Source: Lonicera japonica
Taxonomy: Eukaryota; Streptophyta; Magnoliopsida; Dipsacales; Caprifoliaceae
DNA length: 64,000 nucleotides
Assembly (NCBI GenBank): GCA_021464415.1
Contig: CM038470.1
Location: forward strand, 8,196,394-8,260,393
Direction of reading: 5' to 3'
Position 1 is the first letter of the stretch, and every line of letters begins with the position of its first letter. This document shows positions 1 through 11,798 of this stretch, one piece after another. The position numbers were made by a program, and so were the translations under genes. Below the pieces are notes generated by a model, which searched no databases, was not told where the DNA came from, and saw nothing but the letters and a program-made list of their open reading frames with translations.

Positions 1-123
1 GATAGCTAGAGCTATCATTAGAAATGTTCTTCCTAGGGACTGGGCGTCTGTGCCTCTTGTCCCGGTTCAATTTTTTCTTGTTAAGTTGTTGTAATGCCCC
101 TTGGTTTTGTTCAAAAAAAAAAA
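1..123 (+). pseudogene. Possible 3' end of a LINE or similar retroelement, cut by the window edge
   Basis: Frame 2 is open from the window edge to a TAA at about 92-94 and is followed at 112-123 by a run of A. An open C-terminus ending shortly before a poly(A) tract fits the 3' end of a non-LTR retrotransposon, but only about 30 residues are visible and no catalytic motif is present. It could equally be the end of another gene. Low confidence. Confidence 0.28.
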
Positions 124-1448
124 AGATAAGCCTAATTGCTGATGTAGACAGTTACGTGACAGCTCGTAATTGACGTGATGAATTTGGTCACTAATTTGCA
201 CCATCACAACTCTTTTGGGTACCAAGTAGACCGGACAAACCTCCACTACAACTTGTTCGGCTACTTTCAACATAACTTTAACATGCATTTTGCTATTTGC
301 CTTGCAGACAAACTTACCTAAAATGTAGGCCTTTCTTTAACTTTTCTCAACTTGCTTTTCTAGTTTGACATGTACTGTCAGAGACTCATATCTGAACTTG
401 TAAAAGATCTTTTTTTTTTCTTGTTTAATTTGGTCACAAAGGTAAATACGAGTGAAAAAAGAATGAGACCAAGGAATCGAGGGTTATATAATTTTAGTCT
501 TATATATATATATATATATATATGTAATTTGATGTTGGTTTGAGCTGCTTTTTTTTAAAAAAATATTATTATTATTATTAATTAAAAATAAAAATTCACG
601 CATAAAGTTTAAATTTTGGAAGAAAATAAAATGCGTAACGTGAATTGTAAGATTCAATATTAAGGCAAAAAATGAAACATAAAACAATGGAATAGATCTT
701 TGGTCAAGCCACGGATCGGAGGAGACTCAAATTTATATAAGAACTAGCGATCTTAACATTTTATTACAGTCGGAGCGCGTCAAAGAATCTAACAAATGTA
801 ATGGAATAATGCAAAAGGGTTTTGTGGTGGCCTGGGAATTTATGAGAAAGAAGTATTGGGATGTGTACGTAATTAACAACTAATTACTTAGTGAAGAGTA
901 ATGATAATATAATTCTTATTGCTCATCTCTTCTAGCCTACCAGTCAAAAGTAAAAGGAATCGTATTATTATTCTCTGCCTTTTTATTTTTTTAAGTCAAA
1001 AAGACCCAAAACAATTCAAAATTTTATAATGCCCGAGTACAAAATTACATGATTAAAGGAAAGAGATCCTGCAACTTTAACCTTTTATTATATCTTTGGA
1101 GAAAGTATGTCCTCTGTTTTTCCAAGATTTTTAAGTAAGAGAATGTTTGTGGTAAAAACTAATTAATTAAGTTTTGCGAGACTCGTTTACATGATTTCAA
1201 AAATATAGTAATATCAATAAGATCAAAAATTAATAGAAGAAAAATAGCTAATTTACTTTCACGAGATTTTGTAAATGTACTATATACTCATAATTTGAAC
1301 ATTATCATAAAAAAATAAAAAAAATATTACAACGTGGCGAGGTGAAATAATATTTCAGTTCCTATGAACAACCTTTTTACTAGATATGCATATTGATAAA
1401 TACCATGGATTAAGAGGGAGAGGCTTGGAATTACAGCCTATTATTGAA
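124..1448. other. AT-rich intergenic stretch, no gene seen
   Basis: No reading frame with recognisable domain content. It holds a TA microsatellite at about 501-523 and many homopolymer runs. Short open frames here have the low-complexity composition expected of AT-rich noncoding DNA. Confidence 0.6.
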
Positions 1449-1475
1449 CTAGGGTATACCCGTGCTATTCGGTAA
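1449..1475 (-). mobile_element. Degenerate Helitron-like 3' terminus
   Basis: Read on the minus strand, a CACGGG half-hairpin is followed after a few bases by CTAG and a T. This is the layout of the clearer Helitron-like ends near 8750, 35474 and 41794. The other hairpin arm is mutated, and I cannot place the 5' end. Confidence 0.3.
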
Positions 1476-1756
1476 AAACTCTTTCTATGATGATACTCCA
1501 TATTTTTTAAGAAAAATCTAAGAGATAATAAAAGTTTTTTTTTCCTTTTATCATAGGATCCATGTTTATCAATTATGTTTGGAACTAAGGTGTGTGACTA
1601 AAATTGGGTTTTATACAAACTTAACTTTGCAATCCAAAAAAACTTAATGCAAATTTTGTTTTGCATGATGTGCTTTTATTTTTTAATAAGTATATTTTTA
1701 TTTGTCCCTCATTTAACTCTAAAATATTGTTAAATAAACCCCAATACATACTAATC

Positions 1757-2035
1757 AGGCCTGTCTGGAGGTTTCGAGGGGTCAAGGCGAAGTTTGAAGA
1801 TAACTATTAATAATACAAATATAATTTTTTTGTAAGGCATGCAAATATAAAATTAAAATTCTCTTAACCAAAAATAAAATGGCCATTTTTTTGTATGAAA
1901 ATTGGGCTTTTATAATATATGAGTGGATTTGTATACTTCATATATAATACTTTATTATATATACATGTGTATATAAAAATTTGGGGCCCATAAAAAGTTA
2001 AAAATTTTGTGGGACCCAAGGCTTCCTTCTTTCCC
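1757..2035. mobile_element. hAT-type transposon remnant
   Basis: The left edge (CAGGCCTGTCTGGAGG followed by a GGGG..AAGGCG stretch) and the right part with GGGGCCC and GGGACCCAAGGC resemble the ends of a widespread plant hAT family whose termini read CAGGGCCGG...GGGGCCC. The interior is AT-rich and without a reading frame. No clear 8-bp target duplication is visible, so the boundaries are approximate. Confidence 0.4.
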
Positions 2036-2460
2036 ACACCAATGGATTAACTATTACAATAATGCATTGAAAAATAAGGATCGAAAACTGAACTTCGCAT
2101 TACATTAAAATATTATCATGTGTGCTTTTTTAATAAGTGGATTTAAATTTACAACTTCTTGAAATCACTCTAAAGTAGTGTCAATTAAACACTTAAATAT
2201 AGTAATTTGTTAATAACATGAAGCGCAAACTTAATTTTTTAAAATACCATCAAAAATTGCAATCCGAAAATGTAGTACAAAATTGACTTTGCACTCTTTT
2301 TAAAATTTGATCAAAGATAAACCTTTAATTTACAAATATATTATTCTGTAATTCTTTTATAGGAAACTTTTTTGGACAAATCCCATTTTCCAGTAACCTT
2401 TTTTTTTTTTTTTCAAAATACAATTAGTTTTATTATTTGAAAGAAAGCCAAAACATTTGT

Positions 2461-2776
2461 GCCATTTGCAAATGTATATCAAAACACCAAAGCCAGTCCA
2501 GGCCTTTTTTAGGTTATGGGAAAAATCCTAAAAAAAATACCCTTTTATAAATAAATATATTATTTTTTTAAAATTAATTATTTTTTATTTTAGTGAGAAG
2601 ATTTTACATCCCACAAGCCATTTGCAAATGTATATCAAAACACCAAAGCCAATCCAGGCCTTTTTTAGGTTATGGGAAAAATCCTAAAAAAAAAAAACCC
2701 TTTTATAAATAAATATATTATTTTTTTTAAAAATTAATTAGTTTTTATTTTAGTGAGAAGATTTTACATCCCACAA
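2461..2776. repeat. Tandem duplication of about 156-160 bp (two copies)
   Basis: Copy 1 runs 2461-2616 and copy 2 runs 2617-2776. They are nearly identical and differ mainly in the length of A and T runs plus a few substitutions (such as AGTCC against AATCC), so the duplication is young. No coding content is visible. Confidence 0.9.
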
Positions 2777-3860
2777 AAGTATGTTACAATTGCAAAGAAC
2801 CATGCAAGAAACACTACAATTAAATTATATGATTCTCTTTTTTGTTCTGAAATCAATATTAATGAAAGAAAAATATTGGTAGCCCTCCAATTCTCTCTTA
2901 TAGCATGAGACAATTGAAATTGAATATGAGAAGAAAAGATCGGAGAAGAACCGAAGAGTTTGTTTTCTTACGCATAGTTAGAACTTTAAAAATCTGAGGG
3001 GTTTTTTTTTAAGGGAAAGTTGCGTTAATAATTAAAAAATCTTTTTTTTTCCTTTTTAATATATATATATTGATACCCATATTAGTATCCCTCTTAATTT
3101 TTAAATCTTGAAGAGCCCTTCCTGAAGGCTAGCTCTGCAAAACACTCATGTAAGCATTCTTAAAATTAATACTCATGCAGGCATTCTTAAAATACTCATG
3201 CAAGCGTGCGAGCATGCAATTTAATTAACTCTAGCAAATTATATTCTAACTCTTGCTTAGCACAGAAGCTTATTTATAGTCTTAATTAGTACTAGTATAA
3301 TGACCGTGACAGGGGTCCTCCATTAATTTCCACTTTCTCACACAGACGTTTTTCAGTAGACTAATAAATTTTGAAATTTATATTCGCACATTCAAATTAA
3401 CATATTCTTCAATTCGTACGTATTATTTCGTTGGCCATTAATTTATATACGCTTTTACTTGCAGCATTGTGAATTTTTTAAGATCATCATTGTATAATTG
3501 ACATCTCCTGTCCTATCGCAAAAGAAATATCCAATTTATACCGCTCACTAGTTTCTATATATTCTACCACAAACTAATTATAATTAACAACAATTCTTAA
3601 AAAGGAGATAATAACATAAAAATCTCCAGCTTATCTGTGCTACTTTTGGAGCTCATGATTCTGTTATTTTTTTAATAAATAGGGTTGTAGAAATGGTTTA
3701 TAGCAGTATTATTGACTAACATTACAGATTGAGAAAATGGAATTATGGGGATCAATTCTCATTGTTTTAATTTAAAAATAAAAATAAAAATAAAAATGAA
3801 AAGTTAAAAGGACTTTGAGAAAAAAGACTTGGATTATTCTAATATTAAATAATCAATTGT
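2777..3860. other. AT-rich intergenic stretch
   Basis: No gene recognised. There are small repeats around 3145-3215 (ACTCATGYARGC repeated about three times) and an A/T simple repeat near 3770-3797. Confidence 0.55.
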
Positions 3861-4100
3861 TGTCACGGCCCAAGGCCCACACATCTAGAAATCTTGTCCA
3901 TTATTGTCGCAAACACAAAAGGCCTGATTAGGACATTTATAAGCCAGCCCTTTTCTTCATCCACCATTTCTACTTCTACTCGTTTTGGGCCAAAGTCTAG
4001 ACTTTCAATGTCGGATGCAGGATAACCTTCTCCTTCTTCTTTTTTCTTAATATAGCATAATAAATTAAAAAAAGGAAATTGAGTTGTGTTACGAATTATC
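3861..4100 (-). mobile_element. Possible LTR or TRIM retrotransposon fragment
   Basis: On the plus strand the segment opens with TGTCACGGCCCAAGGCCC, so on the minus strand it ends in GGGCCGTGACA, an LTR-like terminus of the TG..CA kind. It is more GC-rich than its surroundings and is open over 79 codons on the minus strand, but that translation matches nothing I know. No second LTR or primer-binding site is visible. Confidence 0.35.
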
Positions 4101-4140
4101 AATTTGTATTAATTGTTCCAGAAGGAGCTTATAGAACTTA

Positions 4141-4535
4141 GTCCCTGTTTGGTTGAGCTTTTAAAAATATATTTTAATTTTTTTTATAAAAGAATCTTGT
4201 TTGATACTTGTTTTTTTAAATTCGTTTCACATTTTTCAAAACCAAATTTACTTTACCTTCTCTCTCGTATAACTTTTAAAAATTTTAAAATACCATAACG
4301 TTAAATTCAAAAATCGGAATTAGATAAAACATATATATTTGAAACTTATTCATCGAGATTTATAAAATAAGATCCATTGTAATTATTTTATGAATTTTTT
4401 TCAGGAGTTTTACATTCTCTCATAAGCTTTAGTTTTTTGTTCCAAATACAAATCAAATTTAAAAACCTTCTTCTCAAAACTCAGCTTCAAAATAAATTTT
4501 AAATTTTAAATCAAAAACTCTAATCAAACGAGTCC
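4141..4535. mobile_element. Tourist/Harbinger-like MITE, TTA target site
   Basis: The imperfect terminal inverted repeats are GTCCCTGTTTGGTTGAG at the left and, read inward from the right, GGACTCGTTTGATTAGAG. The element is flanked by TTA at 4138-4140 and TTA at 4536-4538, the 3-bp duplication of the PIF/Harbinger superfamily. It is 395 bp, AT-rich and without coding capacity. Confidence 0.7.
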
Positions 4536-4538
4536 TTA

Positions 4539-4760
4539 GGCGATGTTTGGTTGTTGTTTTGAGTTGAGTTTATAGACTAGTAGGTTTCAAATATATATTT
4601 TTTTATCTAATTTTGATTTTTGGATTTAAAGTTATGGTATTTAAAAAAAAAATTTAGAGAGAGAAAGTAAAATGAAATAAATTTTGGGAAGCACAAAAAT
4701 TGAGTTGATTTTAAGTTGAGTTTTTAAAATTTGAAAAAAAAAATCTTACCAAACAGGCCC
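4539..4760. mobile_element. Second Tourist-like MITE sharing a TTA with its neighbour
   Basis: It starts GGCGATGTTTGG and ends CCAAACAGGCCC, with TTA on both sides (4536-4538 and 4761-4763). The left TTA is also the right flank of the preceding MITE, so the layout is TTA-element-TTA-element-TTA. It is 222 bp and noncoding. Confidence 0.7.
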
Positions 4761-5177
4761 TTAGTGTTTAATAAAGAGAGATGTACATACTCTCAAATTA
4801 TTGCCCTTCATGTAATTTATAATAACAACTTAAAGTAATAAAAACTTTTCCAATTTTTAACAAGTTCTGATGCGGAAGACGAGCAATCAAACAATGCCTT
4901 AGTTTCAATTAAACTTTTGTAATTAATGTAAGAAGCCGGGCAATTTATTTATTATACAAATGCACTAAAACAACAACATAAAAAATGCATTGTATATGAG
5001 AATAGACCCCGACTGAATTATTTTTAGGAAAGTGGAAAAGAACATTGTAACCAAAGATTATGTAGCCACATGTCTGTCTGTCTGTCTTAGCCTAGCATTG
5101 CTAGCATCATCATCAGACTGTATACCAAAATCTCATAGATATTCCACTCTTTCCTCATATCCGTAAACCCAAAACTA

Positions 5178-5272
5178 GATAAGGTGATAAGCCAACGTGT
5201 CACTAAGCAAATCCCCATTTCCACCTCCCCTTCTAAAAACACCCCCTCTTTCTCTCTCTCTCTCTCTCTCTT
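5178..5272 (+). promoter_or_regulatory. PSB27 proximal promoter: two GATAAG boxes, an ACGT core and a CT-rich leader
   Basis: Two GATAAG I-box motifs lie at 5178-5183 and 5186-5191, and an ACGTGTC element at 5195-5201. A CT-rich tract follows at about 5243-5272, just before the start codon. I-boxes and ACGT-core elements are known in light-regulated photosynthesis genes. No TATA box is evident in the usual place, which is common for nuclear photosynthesis genes with pyrimidine-rich initiator regions. The functional role is inferred. Confidence 0.5.
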
Positions 5273-5289
5273 AGAGAACGCAACAAACA

Positions 5290-5805
5290 ATGGCTTCCCC
5301 AACTCTAATCACACCCACCACCTCCACCCCAACACCCCTCCCACTTATCACCACCAGATCTAAACTCACCCCATCCACCACCACCACCACCACCACCATC
5401 TCCGCCGCAGCACCACCCGGACGCCGCCAATTCCTAACCCTCTCCGCCACCGTCCTCCTCCTCCCTGCAGCTCCGGCATTCGCTGCCTCGGACGAAGAGT
5501 ACGTAAGGGAAACTGAAGAGGTAATCAACAAAATTAGAAACACAATCAATATCGCCAAAACGGATCCCAAAGTGGCTGACGCGGTAGCGGAATTAAGAGA
5601 AACTTCGAATTCGTGGGTGGCTAAGTACCGGAGAGAAAAGGCTCTGCTGGGCCGGTCTTCGTTCCGGGATATTTATTCGGCGCTGAATGCGGTATCCGGC
5701 CATTATATTAGCTTTGGGCCGACGGCTCCGATTCCGGCGAAGAGGAAGGCCAGGATTTTGGAAGAGATGGATACCGCAGAGAAGGCTCTTCTAAGAGGAA
5801 GATAA
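5290..5805 (+). CDS. PSB27: Photosystem II assembly/repair protein Psb27 (PSB27-1 type), chloroplast lumen
   Basis: Single-exon gene of 171 residues. Psb27 binds the lumenal face of CP43 in PSII assembly intermediates and helps assembly of the manganese cluster and repair of photodamaged PSII. Residues 1 to about 44 are Ser/Thr/Pro-rich and fit a chloroplast transit peptide. A second targeting part follows: twin arginine at 45-46 (RRQFL), a hydrophobic stretch at 48-60 and AFA at 63-65. This is a Tat-type lumenal signal, with the mature protein starting near residue 66. The mature part is a helical Psb27 domain ending in the conserved stretch from FGPTAPIPAKRKARI to the C-terminal TAEKALLRGR. 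Its length is normal for land plants. The ATG sits in a good plant context (ACAATGGC) after a CT-rich leader. The Thr run at 29-36 comes from an ACC microsatellite, so its length may vary. I recognise the family with high confidence. Confidence 0.95.
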   Translation: MASPTLITPTTSTPTPLPLITTRSKLTPSTTTTTTTISAAAPPGRRQFLTLSATVLLLPAAPAFAASDEEYVRETEEVINKIRNTINIAKTDPKVADAVAELRETSNSWVAKYRREKALLGRSSFRDIYSALNAVSGHYISFGPTAPIPAKRKARILEEMDTAEKALLRGR

Positions 5806-6177
5806 GATTAAAGGATGGTTATGGTTATTATTTTTTTTTTTGTATAATTTTAATTTGTCTTTTAAGTTTGAGATTATACAATGAGGTTCACTAGCTTTGT
5901 GAATTATGAGGTGATAATTATGCAATTTAATACTAAGGTCTTGTTTATCTTCTTTAATCACATTTTATTTTATATGCACCCACATTTTTTATACACCTAG
6001 AGAACACACTTTCTGAAGCGTTAAATTATTTATTTGGTGGCTTTCAAAATATATAATATTATACTTTATCCTTGCTGTAATCAACGGCCAACTGCAGTTT
6101 ATTTTTAATTTAAAGACTTTGAATATTGATTAATGATAATCAATTTTTTTTTTGTTACAAGTTATAGATACATTTGT
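5806..6177. other. PSB27 3' flank and AT-rich spacer
   Basis: The first 100-150 bases probably hold the 3' UTR; T-rich sequence at 5829-5843 and TATAATTTTAAT nearby would fit plant near-upstream elements. No exact AATAAA stands out. No gene follows. Confidence 0.4.
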
Positions 6178-6204
6178 GGGGTGGGGTGGGGGTGGGGGTG
6201 GGGG
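6178..6204 (+). repeat. G-run array with G-quadruplex potential
   Basis: Five consecutive runs of four or five G, each separated by a single T, on the plus strand. This composition meets the usual G4 pattern and is strikingly unlike the AT-rich surroundings. Confidence 0.8.
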
Positions 6205-6351
6205 TTGGTTTGTTTACTATTTGAACTTGAGTTCTATGTGAATACTCTTATTAATTTAAAATAGATTCAAAAAAGTGAAAATATTAATTCACGACAATGA
6301 GAGCACATTTTTTGACATGCAATATGTTAGTAAAAGAAACTTAAAAAGTTT

Positions 6352-6528
6352 GTGTTTGATACGTAAAATAAAAGAGTAGAATAAGATAAATTACCTTGTT
6401 TTATATTTGATATTTGTTGGGATTGAATATTTAGGTAAATTGTTTATCCTACTAAAATTTTTTAACCTACCGAAAGAGGGATTAAATAATACTGTTTGAT
6501 TTTCTAATCCGGCATATCAAACACATCC
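6352..6528. mobile_element. Small inverted-repeat element, possible MITE
   Basis: The left end TGTGTTTGATACG is mirrored at the right end (CATATCAAACACA). The interior is AT-rich, about 180 bp in all and noncoding. No exact target duplication is visible, so assignment to a superfamily is open. Confidence 0.4.
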
Positions 6529-8749
6529 AAAAGATCTTATTAAAAATAGAAAATTCATAAAAATGATGAAAAATCAAAATGCCCAAACATTATTTATGAG
6601 CGAGTGTAAGAATGGTGGATTTAGCCTTGGGCCGATTGAGCTAAGTCTAGTCAATTTATTTATTTTTTCAAAAATATAATATGTAATTTTTTTAATTCTT
6701 GTCCGGTCCAACGCCGTATAATTTGAAATATTTATATAAGAGTTTTACTATATCATTTGAGACTATGGGTGCAAAAAAAATTGGGTATTCTTACAAAAAA
6801 AGTTTAGAGTAGTAATCAGTTAAATAAGTAATGAAAAGTGTAAAGGAGGCGAGGATTTTTTGTATAAGTTAGGTTCCGCCTGTAGTGCTGATGCTATTTT
6901 AACAATACATTCTCATTCTATGTGTATATTTGAATCAACTCAAAGGCAAGAAACTTCGAGAATACTATAAGTAAACTACTAGTTTTTTCTCTACAGTTAA
7001 TTACTTAGCCTTCAAAACCTTGTAATGAGCTTTCATTCTTCTATTTAACTATAGGTATAGAATTATGGTCAAAACTTGGGTACTAAGCCAGCACTTTACA
7101 GGTATCCCACAATCCGTAACTTTACATGTATTCCATTTTTATCCATAACCCACGTGGAAATGACCATCACATTCTTAATTAATTGCATTAATATTATTCA
7201 ATTAATTAAAAAATATACTTAATATTAAAAAGTATATCTAATTGTTGAAAAAAATGTGTATGAAAATATTTTTTCGAGTCATTTTGAAATTAATTTTAAG
7301 TAGGAACTCACACTCGATTATAATGATGAAAACTTAGTTCCATGATTGTTTAATATTGTATATAGACTGAACAAAAATTTATGTAAAATCCTAGTGCAGA
7401 ATTGTATTTTACCTTCGAGATATCTCTGATTTGATCTTATCTCAACACGAACAAGAGTTGGTGTAGACGAATCGAGAACACGAACTTAATGGAACCTCAC
7501 GATCTTCTAAGTTTGTTGAAAAATTAATGAGTTCATAAGGGATCACCTCTTATAAGTTTATTAAGTAATCAAGGAAAATAAGGATATCTCACGTCATAAG
7601 GGTGCAAATCACGGCTAAACAACTCGTGTGAGCACACACCTGGGGACGCGAATGTTGATCTGAAAAAGCCCAGCCATGTTGGGATTTGTTTTGCACCCTT
7701 CCCAAAGACGTTTCACGTTTTTGAATTTATCATCCTCTTTTTCCATTATACACACTTAAATACCTTGAAATTTCAAGTTAAACTTATATTTTTCAAAAAA
7801 TACCCGATATGTAGTAAAAAAATTACAAATCCAAGAAGAGGCGATTGCCCTCCTCGTCTTTACCTGTGTCCGTCCCTGAAGATAGCGGCGGTTTTGATTT
7901 TGTGTTTGATTTGATTATATAAGTAATTAATACTAATTAAGTGAGGTGCTCACTTGTAAAATATTAGCAAATGTAAAATTGTTTTAGTACAACGTTAGTA
8001 AGAAATAGAGTGTTAGCAAGTAATTTGGTGTGCGTGAATAGCGTTGTCTTTAAGAATTTGCTAAGTAAGGTTTCATGGAGCCGCCCTATACGTGGATCAA
8101 TTTTTTAAGGTGCGTGCTCTGGGCCTTAGTCCAGTTTAAACCTTTGAGCCATAGTAGAATTTTTATTGGGCTTATTTAATTAACCATCATATGCAAAAAA
8201 TTAATCTTTTTTTTTTATTTCTGTTATCTTTCATCAGTGCTAGTTAGCAATATGTGCAATGCATGGATGTCTAACAAATTTATTATGTATGGACGTTTAA
8301 CGATTTTTTTTAACAGACGATTTAAAATTATTTGTATATATATATATATATTATATTGTTTTATTTTGTTCTATTAGCTTAAAAAAATAATACACACTTA
8401 TACCTATTAATGAGAGAAAATGTTAAGAGCAATTATTAGAATATCAAATAAAATGTGTTTCTACATATTATTATATCGTAATAGATACATTACTATATAG
8501 TTTAATAGATAAATTATAGAAAATGGTGAATGATGCGATTTAAAAATGGGAAAACCAAAATTAATATAAAGGTAAATGAGATAAAGAGATCAAGAAAACT
8601 AAAGACAACCGTTATAAAGAAAAAGACCGTGTATAATTAACATGTGAAACAAAACAATTGAATAAAGAAGAGTAATTGATTAATTAGTCTATTTAATGCT
8701 TTAATTAAGATGGGAGATGATGAGTACTTCCTCCATATTACATAAATAA
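6529..8749. other. Intergenic stretch with weak transposon traces
   Basis: No gene found. Around 7800-7885 the plus strand ends in a GC-richer segment whose complement (GGGACGGACACAGG...GAGGAGGGCAATCGCC) looks like the end of a hAT-type element; its partner end was not found. About 7380-7640 is also less AT-rich and may be an old repeat. TA repeats lie near 8333-8350. Confidence 0.4.
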
Positions 8750-9401
8750 CTCGTTTTCAACCCCGTGCGATGCACGGGTGCGGTAAAACTATTATATTAA
8801 TATTTTATACAATATTTTGGGTTAATTCTGTTTAATAAAGAATCACTTATGTATGTTTTCGTGCAATAAAAATTATAAGTTTATATTTGATTTGTTAAAA
8901 ACTCAATCTAAGAAAACTCATGCATAAGAAAAATTAGTAATTAAAATATTGAACTAATTTTTAGTGTGCACTTGGTTTAGATAAAATATAGAAACAATAT
9001 AATAGTCAATTAAAATATTTTCATTTGATTTAGATAAAATATTTTGTTTAAGTAACTGGCCACATGGAAAAATCGATAATTGATGGGAGTAATATATAGC
9101 AAATAATGAGATAATAAGTTGAGAGAAGTCATAAAGTTAATGCAAATAATTGATCATGAAAAGAGTGATGAAGGGACATATAATGGTAAAAGTCAAAAAA
9201 AATTGAAGAAAATAATAAAAACTCTAATTATATAAACAAAATGGGTGCATTTAATAAAGGAATACATGACAACATATAAAGAAAATAAACAATAAATGAA
9301 TAAGTAAAATAAGTGCATTAAATAAAAGGACACATGGCAATATACAAAGAAAAAAAGCAATAAATGAACCACTTCCTTCATTTTATATATATACTATTAG
9401 A
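8750..9401 (-). mobile_element. Non-autonomous Helitron-like element
   Basis: On the minus strand the 3' end has a perfect 7-bp stem hairpin (plus 8762-8778, CCCGTGC/GCACGGG with loop GAT), then 8 bases, then CGAG followed by a host T. Helitrons end in a hairpin, a spacer of about 10 bases and CTRR, so CGAG would be a mutated CTAG. The candidate 5' end is TCTAATAG at plus 9401, preceded by A, which fits insertion between A and T. The interior holds two imperfect tandem copies of a unit of about 68 bp near 9238-9370. No Rep/helicase coding. Confidence 0.5.
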
Positions 9402-10430
9402 TAATAATATATATATATATATATATATAATAGATTTTAAATTAGTTTCTTGATTTGGAGCAAAGGATTTTAATATGAGATTAAAAAAAATGATAAATAT
9501 GCCAACTAGGTGATGACATTAATTTATTCCTCACGTCAACATATAAGAAAACCGATTCAACACTAGTACATAACTCATGTAATACGTGGACATTTAGTAG
9601 TAAACTATTTAACTTAAAGATTTAGACATTTATATTAAGAGTTCAGTTTATAATTTGAACTATTTCATAAGGTACGGTTTAGAAGAAAAAACATGTTGAA
9701 ATTCAAAATGATAGTATTAGAGAAGACCATAGTGATGGCAACATACATCAATAAGTCAATGCAAGCAAGAGTTCTAGTTTGTCTTAAAGAAATATTCCTA
9801 ATTTTTCAGTCCCATTTTGATTTTGGTGCTTTTTAAATAAATCCTAATTTTCACTCTAGACAATGGTCAATGATACAATTTATTTTTATTATGCATTTTG
9901 GTATATTAATCATGTCCAAGAAAAAATGATAACATAAATATCAATTAGAGACATCCAAATACAAAATGCAAGACTATGAGTTTGACACATAAAGTACAAT
10001 CTTTCAAACATCCTATAACATTAAAGGTATATGCAAATTATATACACAGCTAAAAAGGCGACTATAAATTAAAATATAATAAAAATGTTGAGGATCTTAC
10101 AAATTCATAGATGCTAGAAGCTTAGTGTAGTAATAATAGGAAAAGCGTAGTAATAATAAAAGAAAGAAAAAAGCTTGCTCATAAGGAATATGGTAAAAAA
10201 ATGGGTACTAGAGAAAATAAACATATAGAGATGCTTGAGGAGACAAACATAAATAGAATTAAATTACAGTTAATGATGACATAAATATAATTAAATTTAG
10301 GTTAAAGAGGACATAATATAATTAAATTGGGGATAAAGAGTGATATGAGTTTTAGAAAAATGTATGTACATTGAGATCTTGTTATAGACAAAAAAACATA
10401 GTATATTGAGTTGAAAAATCATACCTAGTA
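9402..10430. other. AT-rich intergenic stretch
   Basis: Begins with a TA repeat at 9409-9430. No gene or clear element ends seen. Confidence 0.5.
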
Positions 10431-11780
10431 AACATGATTCCAATAAAAGCGTTTTTAGCACCTCTAGGTTTACGGCGACTAATTGATAATATCGATCAAA
10501 TGATCGACAAATTTTCAACGGCCAGCACTTGTGACTAAACCAATAGATAATTTAAACAAATGACAACCATAAAAATACACCAAATAGGAACACCTATACT
10601 CAGGAAATGTGAAATTATTACATATGCCCATGGACTTTGGACCAATACTAAGGAACAAAAAAAATTGAATGACGACAATGGTATCGATTCTTGATGATCG
10701 CATTAAGAGATTCCAATGGTTAATGAATTTCTGATGAAGTATTCAAATCGGAGAAGAGTAGATGAAGCACTCACACCAATTACTATGATATGAAAATTAT
10801 GAGAACATAGTAGAATAAGGATTATTATTAATTGGAGTCCTTAATGGGAAAAAGTGGGTCCGGATATTGTAGGCCCATTAAAACTTGAAAGGTTATTAAG
10901 AGTCAGGGCCAAAGGAACATTGGAAATAAGCATGAGGAAAATTTTGTAAGATACGAAGAAAAAATCATTTAGAAGAAGGGTAAAATAAAAACCAAAATGG
11001 TTGGACTGATTCATCTTGAAAAACCCAAACCTGGGTGTACATATATTATAACCCGACCGGAGAAAAAAACTCAATTTAATATAATTAAATTGAGGATAAA
11101 CATGATTCCAACAAAAGGCGTCTTCAGCACCTCTGGGTTTGCAACGACCAATTGATAATATTGATGAAAGCATCTATAAATTTTCAACAACCAGCACTTG
11201 AGACTAAATTAATAGACGACTCAAACAAATGACAACCATACAAATACACCAAACAAGAACACCTATACTCAGGAAATGTGAAATTATTATATACGCCCAT
11301 AGACTTTGGACCAATACTAAGGAATAAAAAAAAATTGAAGGACGACAATGGTATCGATTCTTGATGATCGCATCAAGAGATTCCAAAGGTTAATGAATTT
11401 ATGATGAAGTATTCAAATTGGAGAAGAGTGCGATGAAGCATTCACAAATCACACCAATTACTATGATTTGAAAATTAGGAGAACATATTAGAATAAGGAT
11501 TATTACTAATTGGAGTCCTTAAATGGGAAAAAGTGGGTCTGGATATCATAGGCCCATTAAAACTTGAAAGGTTATTAAGAGTCGGGGCCAAACGAAGATT
11601 GCAAATAAGCATGACAAAAACTGTGTAAGATACAAAGAAAAAATTCATTTAAAACATGGGTCAAATAAAATCCAAAATGGTTGGACTGAATCAACTTGAA
11701 AAACCCAAACCTAGTTGTACAAATATTACGACCCGACCGAAGAAAAAAACTCAATTTAATATAATTAAATTGAGGATAAA
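10431..11780. repeat. Tandem duplication of about 670 bp (two diverged copies)
   Basis: Copy 1 runs about 10431-11100 and copy 2 about 11099-11780. They share blocks such as AACATGATTCCAA, GACAACCATA.AAATACACC, GGACTTTGGACCAATACTA and the closing TATAATTAAATTGAGG. Differences are substitutions and small indels throughout, so the duplication is much older than the one at 2461. The minus-strand open frames in both copies (ending or starting near 10515, 10703, 10841, 11173 and 11386) are broken in different places and match no domain I know. The unit is probably transposon-derived, but I find no terminal repeats. Confidence 0.85.
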
Positions 11781-11798
11781 GAGGGATACGAATTTATG

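Noticed and set aside
5271..5570. A 99-codon minus-strand frame opposite PSB27
   Set aside because: Low-complexity Val/Gly-rich translation of the ACC repeats; shadow of the transit peptide region.
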